From the NCBI GenBank assembly GCA_963082975.1, contig OY720345.1, positions 30,078,611-30,142,610 of the forward strand: DNA of 64,000 nucleotides, read 5' to 3'. Shown one piece after another: positions 10,828 through 23,700 of the stretch. The notes under the pieces are model-generated. The model did not search any database. It was not told where the DNA came from and was given only the letters and a program-made list of their open reading frames with translations. The position numbers were made by a program, and so were the translations under genes. This DNA is from Labia minor. Its lineage: Eukaryota; Arthropoda; Insecta; Dermaptera; Spongiphoridae. Each line of letters starts with the position of its first letter. Within the stretch, counting starts at the first letter, position 1.

Positions 10828-12697
10828 ATGTCCAAGATAGAGAATTATGGTTATGTTGGGGCCCAACTTCATGTATTAAAATTCTTTGGTTTTTTCCCAC
10901 CTGATCGTACATTTAAAATTTATCCAGCTCGTGTATTTTTTCGTTATTATATTATATTAATGGCCATATTTTTTTGTATATTCATGACCGGGGGAATATT
11001 TGATAAAATTGATGATTTCCGTGAAGTATCACGTGTAACTTATATGGCATTGATGAATATTCAATTGTTAATAAAATTAATTGTTTGCAATGTATTTTAT
11101 TATCCATTATTTGTTGAATTGGTTAATGAGATTAATGAATATACATTAAAACACATTTCATTAGAAAAACATAAGGATTTTATTAAAAAAAGAATCAGAT
11201 TTATTGTCAAAGGAATGCGAATTTATCTATTTATTTGTTCTCAAGTTCTTATTTTGGAAATTTCTAAATGGTATACAGGTGATCCGATCAGACCCTTTAA
11301 GGTTTCATTCTACTTTCCTGGATTTGATCAATTACCACTCTTTATTTATTATTTGGTTATATTATGTTCAGTGTTTTATCATATGTACGCTCTTGCTATT
11401 TTTCCTACAGTTTTAATATTACAAATTGGACTTTATTGGTAACTATTTTTTTTTTAATAATTTATATAAATATATATATAATTTTTTTCTTTTTTTAATG
11501 ATTAAATCAAAATTAAATTATCTAATTTAAGTAATCTTTTGGATAATATGCGGTCAATGATTATAAAATTTGAAGGATTGATGCCAGATAATATGAATGA
11601 AAATGAATTAAGAAAACCTAACATGGAAAAGAAGATTCTATCTAAATTTATTTTAATAAAAAAAGAGTATGATAAATTATTGAGGTAAATCATGTAATAT
11701 TTATATCTAATTATGATATTTTAATTAATTTAAGAATAATTTTTTTATAGTCTTTATGATAAATTATATATTATTATGAATCCAATTTTAATTGCTCAAA
11801 ATATTTGGGTTTCAATAATTTATTGTGTTTTAATTTATTCCTTAACATTGGTAAGTTTAATTTAAAAGTTAATGTAAATTCTCAATTCAAATTTAATTTT
11901 TTATTTTTTTTATATTTTAGAATAATTTGACTGTAGGTGATATCGCCCAATGTCTATATGTTTTGTTTATAAATGTTGTTGATCATTTTCTTATATGTTG
12001 GCAATGTTCTCAAGTGGTAGAAATGGTAAATAATTTTCTAATAAAATTTGATTTTGTAATAATTTGGAGATGCACATATATATTTTAGACTCCTTTATTA
12101 ACCACAAAGGCCTTTCATTGTGGTTGGGAGAAAATAAATCCAAGATTCAGAAAATATTTAATTATTTTTATGATGAAACTCAATCGGCCATTGATATTTA
12201 ACGCTGGGTTATTTGGTCAAGTAGCAATTCCTCTTTGGATTTCGGTAAGTTGATTTTGAAATCAATTTACTATCTTAGCTAATATAGATAGAGATCATTA
12301 TTCTTTATCTACTAAATAAAAAGTTGCAAAAATAGTAAAATTTATAGTATGTATGTATTTATATACGATGACCAAACGTCCCGTTTTTTCGGGATTGTCC
12401 CGATTTTAGGCGCTCTGTCCCGGCGTCCCGCAAAATGTCTTCGGGACAGTCTATTGTCCCGGTTTTTAAATATTTAGGTCCGACGAACGTTTTCTTACAA
12501 TCATTTTGGCTCTTATTTTCGATTTTTCATTCAATATGGCTCTACAAAAAAAAAGATAAAATTTTTTACAAATGTCCCATTTTGGTGTTTTCAAAATATG
12601 GTCACTCTATGTATTTATTGATTGATATTATTTAATGTAATAATTAATACAATGTTAAAACCTCAATAATACATCTTTTTTCCGGGATTGTCCCGAT

Positions 12698-12736
<39 letters not shown>

Positions 12737-12739
12737 GAT

Positions 12740-12778
<39 letters not shown>

Positions 12779-12781
12779 GAT

Positions 12782-12820
<39 letters not shown>

Positions 12821-12929
12821 GAATAAAAAAATAGTTTTTTATCATTCTAAAGTGAAATTTATTTTTATTTTTTAGATGCTCCAAACTTCATATTCATTAT
12901 TTACTTTCTTGAAACATCAAAATAAATAA
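10828..12929 (+). CDS. Insect odorant receptor, tandem copy 2 (six exons, 392 aa, intact)
   Basis: Exons are 10828-11438, 11532-11684, 11751-11850, 11921-12025, 12089-12244 and 12876-12929. Every exon length and phase equals those of the gene at 2431. By hand count the two proteins differ at about 21 of 392 residues, for example V12A, E59D, L65R, L70V, I73M, T74A, I131R, P160S, L182V, V189L and T190A, while only about eight silent differences were seen. I131R puts a positive charge at the edge of predicted membrane segment 3. The last intron is longer than in copy 1 because of a MITE (12362-12609) and a TA-rich triplicated tract (12673-12815). All splice sites are intact, so it is probably functional. 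The ligand is unknown. Confidence 0.9.
12362..12609. mobile_element. hAT-like MITE (TAGGGTG family) in the last intron of the second OR
   Basis: The ends GATGACCAAACGTCCCG and ATGGTCACTCTA resemble those of the element at 5419-5599, and a direct repeat TGTATTTA flanks it (12354-12361 and 12610-12617). The corresponding intron of the first OR gene lacks it, so it inserted after the duplication. Confidence 0.65.
12673..12815. repeat. Three tandem copies of a TCCCGATTATTTTA plus (TA)n unit
   Basis: A unit of about 45 bp made of CCCGATTATTTTA and a run of TA dinucleotides is repeated three times. It lies in the last intron of the second OR gene and is absent from the first. The CCCGATT motif resembles part of the adjacent MITE. 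Confidence 0.8.
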
Positions 12930-14748
12930 AAATATTTCTTAAAAAATGAAAATTGAATAGAAAAATGAATATAGAATATATTTTATATAGAATTCTTTAG
13001 TGCATGCTTATGATTGATGTTATTCTTTCATTGTTAGTGTATTCAATAATAATTTATTAAATTCAATGTAAAAAATTAAATGTGTCCATTACTTTAATTA
13101 AATTAAAAATTATATATTATTTATATAGGAAATTTTTAATAAATAAATCATAAAAATATGCTAGTTTTGCTTTATAATGTCAATAAACTCAAGATTCTTG
13201 AGCAAAGAAATAATATCACTCAATATTTCATTAAAAGAAGCAGATCTTTAAGTACAAGTGCAGAATATAAATTATACAAATGCAGAATATAAATAAGAAA
13301 AAAGATTTGCAAAAAAGTTGGGGTTTACCTCTTATATTAGCTTGATTTCTAGATTATTGTTGAATTAACTGTATATTTTTTCAATAACCAGGTATTTTAT
13401 CTGATTATATGTTATAAATTGTAGTGATGATAAAGAAATAATTCTTCAAGAAGAGCATCTTTGAAGGTTCATGCTTCCAAACACACTATTTGTAAGTTTT
13501 TTGCCAACTTTGAGATTTATGTGTTGAAGCTATTCTCTTAATTTTATTTACAATATGGACAACTCTGAGATATCTTTGAAACTTATTAGTGATTCAATAA
13601 AATTATTTTGAAATTCAACAATTTTAAATGATAGATTTTATTAGTATATTTTTGGTTTTGAAATATGGTTCTTTTCAAATTACGTATATAATTTTTTAAT
13701 AAAGATTTATAAAACAATGAATACAGTGGGTTGATAAAGAATAAAGTAATGCCGAGAAAGAATTGGGGAACAATAGAAGCAACGTATGCGACCAGATGAA
13801 GCGTATCTACCTGAGTTATAAGCTAACTGTAGTGCAAAGAGGATTTGTTTTTTTCCGCCATCTTGAAGATCAACACAAGTGAAATATTTCGAAAGCTAGT
13901 AATTTGTCTTCTTTTGCGATTTTTGTAAGTATAGTTTATTCTACGTTTTTGCATATTCTTTAAATTTCATATTAAAACGTATTCATTCGCATATGTTTAC
14001 AATTTAGAAATCTTTATCTAAAATTGTGTCAAAGGAGCGATATGATACATTTTGTGTGCTCGGGATATGGTGTGCGTTTTTCCTCTGCTTGGTAGTGAAA
14101 AATTGAGCCCCTCAAACAATTTAGACGAGGAGAATATTCATAGTCCTAGACTTATGTAAATATATTATTTAAGTTATGGACTCTTTTAAATCTAAAAATT
14201 TATCTAATTAAATACTTAAACAATTCAACTTAATAAGTTTTTATTTTTGTTTTTCATGTAATTTCTCACAAGCACTATCCCCCACATCAGCTCTAAAATA
14301 TCACCACCCCTGTTAGGGATTTTGCGCAACTTTTTTATTTTTTTAAATTTTAGTAAACCTTATTTTAAGAATAAAGCAGTAATTTTTTTAAATACCTTAG
14401 CTAATAGTTCTAGGCACCATTAACACCAATAATCATGTCATAATAGGTATTAGTGTTTGAGATTTGGCAAAACCCCGAATTGTGCGTCATTTTTCTGGAT
14501 TTTTGGGAAAATTAGTAATGATAATTTAAGAAAAGTATAGTGATTGGATTTGTTTGAAGTGGCTGTTGCAGCCCATATCTCGTCTGTAACTGCCCTATAA
14601 TTTAATAGTTGAAAAATACATAATAACAAAATAAAGAATAAATACTAATTTTCATTGTAAAACATTTTTATTATTATAAAGAATAATATAATTTATTATT
14701 AAAATATAGTATAAAAAATTAACTTAAGGTTGAAATGAAATGTTTCAT
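12930..14748. other. Region between the OR gene and the secreted-protein gene
   Basis: Homology with the first OR copy ends near 13085. At about 13735-13930 there is a less AT-rich stretch ending in a strong donor-like GTAAGT at 13927, and 14030-14600 also has higher complexity (for example near 14280-14335 and 14455-14600). No open frame or recognised repeat was found. These may be untranslated exons or unknown repeats. An AATAAA-type signal on the minus strand near 14665 could serve the gene ending at 14749. Confidence 0.35.
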
Positions 14749-17700
14749 TCAAAATATAGGATTTTGTTGAGTAAGCGGAAAGTAATTCGATGAATCCCTC
14801 TGACTTTTTGGATAAAGTAGATTTTGGATTGGATAGGGCCTGGCATATCTTGCTATGCGATTTGATGGATTATATTTATAAAGTATTATGGGCTCCAATT
14901 CTGATTCCAAGTCTAAGAATCTATCATTTCTTTGATCCTAAAAAAATAAAGACAATAAATTAAAATTATTGATAGAAATAAAATAAAATTAATTAAAAAA
15001 CTGTGGTAAGGTATTCCACATAGTGCATCCTTAGCTTGAGCTTTATCTCTGTTTTGAAATCACATAATAAATCCAACCCTAAAAAGTTAGATTTTTTGTC
15101 AAAATTGACTTAAAACCATAATAATAATTAACTTGCTCGAGCATTAAATTTCTTATAGTTTATTCGTTTAATAACTTATTTTTTTAATTTTTAATGAAGT
15201 AAAATGTTTTATTTAGGGATTATCCTCCTGTAATATTTTTGAATCGTTACATTCTTGAGTAAGATTAATAACTTACATATATATCTTTAATAAAATAGTT
15301 TTCAATCCGAAATATTAATTTTGATATTGCATTCTAATTACTTTAATTCTAATGTTTTACCATTTTATTAAATTAATATCAAAATAATCACAATTGTTTA
15401 CTTATATTATAAAGTTCTGTTGATATGATTTTATCTAATCAGCTACTCTTTTGCTATAATCTTCTAAAGAGTAAAATAATCAACTAAGAAACCGACACTA
15501 TAAAATATAAGAAAATTAAAAAAAGCTTTTTCTCTTATTAATAATATCTCTATCTATTTTTTGACATAATCAATAATCAAATATTTCTTCAAATTTTTCC
15601 CATCTATTATAATTTATATTATATTAATTTATATAACAAATACTATTAACTTCATCATTTTATTCAAATTAAATCATTGATAATGTCAAGACAAAATTTT
15701 CTTATAATCTTAATCAAAATTGACAAGATGAAAAAAGGGAAAGGCTTAGATGTGAATGTAAATGAATTTATTTACATACTTTATTATATTTAGATTGTGA
15801 AATTAATGAAACATCATCTCAATGACATTATATATCTTGAACGATGCAAATTTAATTTTATTAAAATTTTGAAAGGAAAATGAAAAATTTTAATATGATA
15901 GTAGGATAATTGTTTACAAAAACAAAAGCTTCAGGGATTTGGATAAAATTTTAACAGGGGATTTCTTTTTTGATTCCAAGTGACTATTAAATTAGCAAAT
16001 TCGGTCACTTATAGTTTTCGAGATAAAAATTGCATAAAATTTGCATATTAAATTAAATATTGACATTTAATTTAGCTAACATATTTATGTCTTATTCATT
16101 TGACCAATAGAGGGTTTCGCTGATTTTCTGGTTTTTTTTCAGTTCGGTTTGGATATAAAAAAATTAAAAAATTAATTAATTAATAATTTTCCTATACCCA
16201 AAGTGAACTGAAAAAAACAAAAAATTAACCAAATTAAGAAATTAACCAAAAATTAATTACTTAAATAATTTTCCTATATCCAAACCGAATCGAAAGAACC
16301 AAATTTTAGTGAATAAGTGAATAATTAGTGAATTAGTCTATAAAACATTACTAATTAGCTGCTCAACTAGTTTATCTGACAAACTTTAATAATTTTTATC
16401 TCGGAAATATTGCATAAGGAAAGATTCTTTGAAATTAAAAAAGGATCCACTGGTAAAATTCTATCCAATTCCTTTTTTGTAAACAATTACCGATAGTAGA
16501 TTTCAATGCTCCTCTAAATCATTTTAAAAAATTATATAGTTTAATAAAACAAAAGTCTTGTATGCAGAGGCGGATTATCCGTAAGGCAAACTAGGCAAGT
16601 GCCTAGGGGCGTGTAGTTACAAGGGGCGCGCGAGCTCAGAATTTTTAAAATTTATAGTATTATGATGGGCATTTATGGCCGATACAGGGGCGCCGATAAA
16701 GTGATTGCCTAGGGCGCTCTGGACCTTTAATCCGTCACTGCTTGTATGTTATATTTAGTATTTAAATGGAATAAACTAATAAAGAGAATTTCTGTAACTC
16801 GAATGAATTGATTAATTCTAATAGACAAAAACATTGTGAAGGTTTTATGAATATTATCTATCCCATAAGAAATAATTTTATAGATTTTTTACAAAAATGA
16901 AAAACAAATCAATTAAAAAAAAATTATCAAAAATAAATTTTTAGATAAAATGGAATTAGGGAAAGAATCGTTTGTGGCTAAAAACTTTTAACATAGATAG
17001 ATAAATAGAAAAGAAAATAATAAGTAAAGATAAACAAAACTCAAGCATAAAATTTAAATAAAAATAAACTTTGGATATTAACAGAATACAATTTCAAAGA
17101 AATAAAGGTTAAACATTACAATTTAGCAAGAAAATGAAATAGAAAAATAAATCAAATCAAAACAAAACAAATCAAGGTTATATTTTCTTTCTTTTGAGTT
17201 ATTCTTCATATACCAAGAGATATATATGAAATAATGTATATTCTTAACTGAAAGTAAATAAAAGGTATTCATATTATATTACAGAACAATAATAATAAAT
17301 TTTAAAAGGAAAAAATCAAAAGAAGAAACGAATATTAAAAACTTAAACTTTCAAATTTTTATCTTTTACTTTCATCTTTTGTTTTATTCTTTTATTTCGT
17401 TTTTTTTTTCCTGATCTTCATGAAATTCCACAAATGCCACCTCTCCCTTGAAGTTGATATTAAAACCCCTCTCCCCTACCCTTATATACCCTCCATTTAT
17501 TCAATTCAAATTTTCTTTTGGCTCACCTCGATGTCGACATTGACCTTCGGGGTCCCATCTGAATCAGCAGTGATATCAAATTCAATCGTTTCTTTTTTCG
17601 TTTCTTTTGCTGAAGCCATCAAATCAGCTCCATTGATCTGAAATGAAAATTTCCTCTCCGGGATGACATAGACGAGATCCCCGGCAGTATTCCATGACGG

Positions 17701-20700
17701 GACAATCTTCATTTCCTCCCCGAAATCTTTCAATACAAATGGACCAATCTGTTGACTTTGACGTTTCTCTACGGCGTTTCCAGTTGCCGAACGTGTCAAT
17801 TTTTTACCTGTTTTTATTGTTGACTTTTCAGTAATCGGTTGATCGCTAAGTGGTTTCTCATTCATTACATTTTCACTCAGTTTGCGTTTACCTTAAAAGA
17901 AATAATAATCATAAGAATAATAATATTTTTAAACAATAAATCTATATTAGACAATGTAATAAATAATTTTCATATATCTATTAATGTAATAAAAAACAGA
18001 TATAACATATTTTTAATTTTATTTTATTTATAATATATATGTAAGACCAGGCTGTGACGTCATGAATGGCTGGATGACGTCATATAATTTTAAATCAAGA
18101 AAAAACTAATAAATATGATTTTTCTCGAGGATAAAACCAATACAAAGTGCTTGATTCGTGGTGATATATAAAAAAATCTCCTCATGTGAAATTTGGTGTG
18201 AAAATAATCCTTCCCTTCCTATCGTCGATCGCTAATACTACCACTTCCGGTTTCCGGAATTGCACCAAAAGTTGATCAATTCATCCCATTGATGCATTAA
18301 GTAAATATACCAAATTTCATCAAAATCGGTTGAGCCGTTCAGGCTGTACACATCTATACGGACGGACAGACTGACAGACGGACGGACGGACAGACATCAT
18401 GCTAAAAATACTTTTTTCTGTTAAGAAAATGCATGATTCGTGGAGATATGTAAAAATCTCCACATGTGAAATTTGGTGTGAAAACAATACCTCCCTTACT
18501 ATGGTCGGTCGGTAAAAAGTATAGGTTACTTTAGAGGAGGTAATTTTGAAATTCGTCATTTAAGCCCTTTATTAGTGTTTGAAAGTAAATAAAATAAAAT
18601 TAATTTGACATTGAAGAAGTTTAAGAAAAATATTTGAGGTTTTTTGTAATAAAAGTACAAAAATGTATAAAATAAATAAAAGTAATCTGATACTTATTGT
18701 CGTTTATTAAAAGTTTTTATTTTAATAAAAAATTGTCTAATTCTCTAATTCGTTTACTTTTCTTCAATTCCTTCAGCTATAATTCAACTTTCTTTATTTT
18801 TAATTTACCTTATCCTTATACTATTAATTCAAACACTCATAAGAAAAAAATTGAAAAAATTAGTAAATTTTCAAAATAACAAATTTAGAATATTTTATAC
18901 TTTAAATAACATTATATTTTTCAATTTACTTTTATACATTTAATTCATTTAATCTTAATTAAAATTTTATGAATGAAAACAATAAATATTTACAATAGTT
19001 TCATAATTTTTTGACAAGGTACATATCTTTTGCATTTTTGTTATCAGGCATTGAACTGTTTGTTGTTCATTTGTTTACATAGTTTTTTGATCTTGCTTTT
19101 ATAAAGTAAATATATATATATAGGTTTAAGATATTGCGAGAGATTTGCGAGAATGAATGAATCTTCTTCTTTTATAAAACCGGTGGATTTCGTTGTGTAA
19201 GATAATTTATACCTATTTCTATTTATTAATATTTTTTTATGAATTTCTAACCAAATATTAAATATGATTATTTAATCTGTTTTTTTAATAAAAAAAAAAT
19301 CGATAAATATTTTACAATATTAAGTGATACTACCACATTCAAAGATAGACTCATTCATATTATTATTAATATATATTATTAAAAAGTAAACTTAATAGAT
19401 ATTTTATTTTAAAGGAGAAAAAACACTGTTTAAGGCAATTTTGGCAATGGAACGTTGATGAGATAAGGAGAGGCAATATCTGGGTCTAATTTTAAAATTT
19501 TTAAGACCTAATTAAACAGCATTTTAGTGAAAATTCCTTGAATTTTCAAAAGTGCCCAAATTTTTACCAGAAACAAATCAGTTTTCACAATCATATGTTA
19601 TACAATTGGTAACCATACTTGTTTCTTACTTACCAATTGACATCAAAATGTTTTCTTTAATACTTATTTTTGTTAAAGAGAAATATATATATATATAATT
19701 TATAATAATTATTTATTTATTTAAATATCAATAACCCAGAGATATTGAAAAATTAATACATTTTCATAAAAAAAAATATATTCTTTATATACTTAAGCTA
19801 ATTGTTTTAAAAATATAATTATAAAAATATATTATTTCAATTCCATAAGTAATAATATAATTGAGGTGTCTTTTCTCATTTTGGGATCTAAAGATACTTG
19901 GACGGTTTTATTCAATAAAATTATCCCTTCTAAATGCTTATAGCTTCGGACATAACACGCAATTTGATAAAATTCGATACACGTACACCATTAAATCCCA
20001 CAATTTTGTTCCTTTGTTTTATTTCTTACTTCTATTTATTTTTATATTTATTTAATTAATTGTTTTTTTTTTTGTGATTGAGGGAGCAGAGAGATGAAAT
20101 ATATATATATATATATTAAAAAAGATAAGTATTATTTTATTAGCTCAAACTATTTTATATTTTTCTTCTTGAGGAGTTTTTCGAAGTATATGAAATCGTT
20201 TTTATTTAAATGATCACTTATTAATTAAAATAAATAAATCAATAAAAATAGAACATAATTTCCAATATCCAAAATCGCATATCAAACAGGAATATATTTC
20301 TATTTAGCTTTTTAGAAAAAATAGAAAAGAATGATACCAAAAAAGTTTTTTTTTAATCTTTAAAGTTATTTGAATTCTAAAAAGTTTAGAAATATTCATT
20401 TAGAGCTTTTAAAAGATAAGTTGAGAGATCAATTCTTACCAATTTACAAATTTAATATATATTCTAATTAAATATGTATATTTAAAAATATAGAAAAAAA
20501 TATATCAACAAATTTATGAGAAAGTCGAGGGCGAATAAATTCATTTATTAATATTATCAATAATTTATTAAATTATAATAAACATATTACCAATACTAAT
20601 CGACTTTAATTCAACAAATTCACCTGTTATGTTGATAGCTTTTGTTAAAAACAAAAAAAAAATCATCTTCCTTTTAAGAGTAAAAGAAAACGATAAAATA

Positions 20701-23700
20701 TCCTAAATATATTTAAAGTTTAAAATGTAATAATACTATGAAATTGAACGTTTCTTCACTTTTCTATTATTTCAATACCTCTTTAAACTTAAAAAAGATA
20801 TATTTTTATTTTCTTCCATATAATATAATAAGTTGACCTGTGGCCAGGTCCGAACCGACCGACGGTTTGAAATAAATTAATTTCCAGCTACAGAAACAAT
20901 TTCAAATAATTTTAATATATCTATTAATGTAATAAAAAACAGATAGGCATAGAACATAAATATTTTTAATTTTATTTTATTTATAATATATATGTAAGAC
21001 CAGGCTGTGACGTCATGAATGACTGGATGACGTCATATAATTTTAATTAAGAAAAAACTAATAAAGATGATTTTTCTCGAGTATAAAACCAATGCAAAGT
21101 GAATGATTCGTGATGATATGTAAAAAGTCTCCTCATGTGAAATTTGGTATGAAAATAACCCTTCCCTTCCTATCGTCGATCGCTAATACCGGTTCCGGAT
21201 TTGCACCAAAAGTTGATCAATTCATCCCACTGATGCATTAAGTAAATATACCAAATTTCATCAAAATCCGTTCAGCCGTTCAGGCTGTACACATCTATAC
21301 GGACGGACGGACGGACGGACAAACATCATTCTAAAAATACTTTTTTCTGTTAAAAAAATGCATGATTCGTGGAGATATGTAAAAATCTCCACATGTAAAA
21401 TTTGGTGTGAAAACAATACCTCCCTTACTATCGTCGGTTGGTAAAAATTATACTTTCTTTATATTTAATTTAAATTTTTATTCAATATAAATAATATTAA
21501 ATAGTATTTTTCGAATAGTTTGCTTTAAAAATAAATAATTTAATCCTTTATTATTATTCTATAAAATATTTATTTTAAAAGTTATTGAAGGTCTAATCGA
21601 TTGTTATTATAAAGTAAGATTCATTATCGATACATAATTTCAGTTATGATTAAAAATACTATTTGATCTTTTATCCAATGCATTTGATTATAAATTTTTT
21701 TGAATAAATTAGCAAAATTTATCATACGGTTTATTCGTTTTTTTTATTTTAAATATAAGTGTTTTTTTCTTTTTAATATAAAAATAAATAAATAAATAAA
21801 TATTTTAAGTTCATTTACCATTGTGATGAGAATTTTCAGTTTTATTCTCGTGATTATGATGTTTGTGATGATGGTGATGATGTTTCGTTTCATTGCTCTC
21901 TTTAACGCCATTCTTCATTTGGTCAAGTCGCGCTTGTATATGTCTAATTCGCTCTTTAAATGGTAATAACTTCGCAGGCGTTTCATTGATTTTATCATCT
22001 TCTTTTGATGTTTCCACTGCTACAGAAACTAAATGTAGAAAAAAATATAAATTATTAATTATTAAAAAAAAAATAAAATAAATATGTAAATGAAAAATTA
22101 AAATATAGGTATATAAAATTGAATTAAAAGTGATAAATATATTTTAAATTTAAAAATAATTTCCAGGAAAATTTATCACCATTTATTTCGAATTGAATCA
22201 AATCAAGAGAAAATTGAATGAAAGATAAAAAAACTTTAGTCTTGATTTAATTTTCCAAAATTTTATTTTATTTGTAATTTCCTTTTGAACGGTTTAATCT
22301 ATTTATTTATTTATTTTTAAACATGATAAAAAAATATTTAATAAATAAAATTAATAAATAATTTATATTATAATTATTATTATATTTATATCATAAATTA
22401 GATAATTGAAAGTAAAACAAATAGTATTCAAATAATTTAATTTATCATTCAGGAAAGACACAAGATAAGAATCGCCACTGAAAAGTCCGGCGATTTTTCA
22501 ATAGGTGACGCCACTAGAAAATGAACATGACCCATTTCGAGAGGCTCATCTGTCACTAGTTGAAGTATGAAGTATCTTGATGTTTCGTCCATTCGTTTAC
22601 AAGCTACAATCGTTTGAGTGACGCTTCTTTCGTCTTCATTAGAAAAATGGAAAAACAGGAACATCGCGTCTTGAATAAACATTGTTTTTTAATGGGAAAA
22701 ACTTGTGAACAATCATTGCAATGGTTGCAGGAATGTTATCACACATCTACTCCTTCGAGAACAATGTTTAATCAAAACGCGATATTCCTGTTTTTTCATT
22801 TTTCTTATGAAGACGAAAGTAGCGTCACTCAAACGACTGTAGCTTGTCATGATACTTCATACATAAACTAGTGACAGATGAGCCTCTCGAAATGAGTCAT
22901 GTTCATTTCCTAGTGGCGTCACCTATTGAAAAATCCCGGGACTTTTCAGTCCATGTAGTATATATGAGGTCGATAGAAACCATCATAAATATCATACTAG
23001 ATATAATAAAATAATAAATTTAAAAAAAAAATAAGTAAAAAAAGAATCAACAATGGGAATTTTAAATTCAGAAATATAATAAATTAATATAAATGATTAT
23101 TTTATTGTACATATAATTTTATATATAATAAATGTGTATTTTTAAAATAAATAGTAGTTGGTAAACATTAATAAAATAAAAAAATGACACTTAATAAGCT
23201 TTTGGTAAAGTTGATCAGTAATGATACATTGTTTGTGTTATTTGAAATTATATTAACCAAGATATATAACAAATTTAATTTAAAACTTAATAAGGGAAAA
23301 GCAAAACATGTTATTAAATGCGACCCAAGTTATTCAATAGTTAATTGTACATATTCTAGGTTACAAATTTCTATATTTGTATTTAAAGAGGGTAGATTTT
23401 AGTTTCGCTTACAGTGAAATAATATTATCAAAACCTTGTGCTTTTATATGATTAATATCTTAAGATCTTTGATTGAATTTTTTTATTTTAGAAGAGAACA
23501 TGCGTTCTATTATTTCTTCATATCTTAAAAGAAGCTTTTATTTTTAAAAGGTTTTATTATATAACTAAATTTTTATTAAATGACAAAGAATATTTCACGT
23601 ATATTAAATTATAAATCAATTTAAATGATATATATATAGAAAAATCTCTTCTTGGATTGACAATAAAATATAATTATTTAAGTATATGATCTTCATTTTT

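Noticed and set aside
17420-17641. Plus-strand frame of 73 codons
   Set aside because: Antisense to exon 3 of the secreted-protein gene, whose phases fit three other exons.
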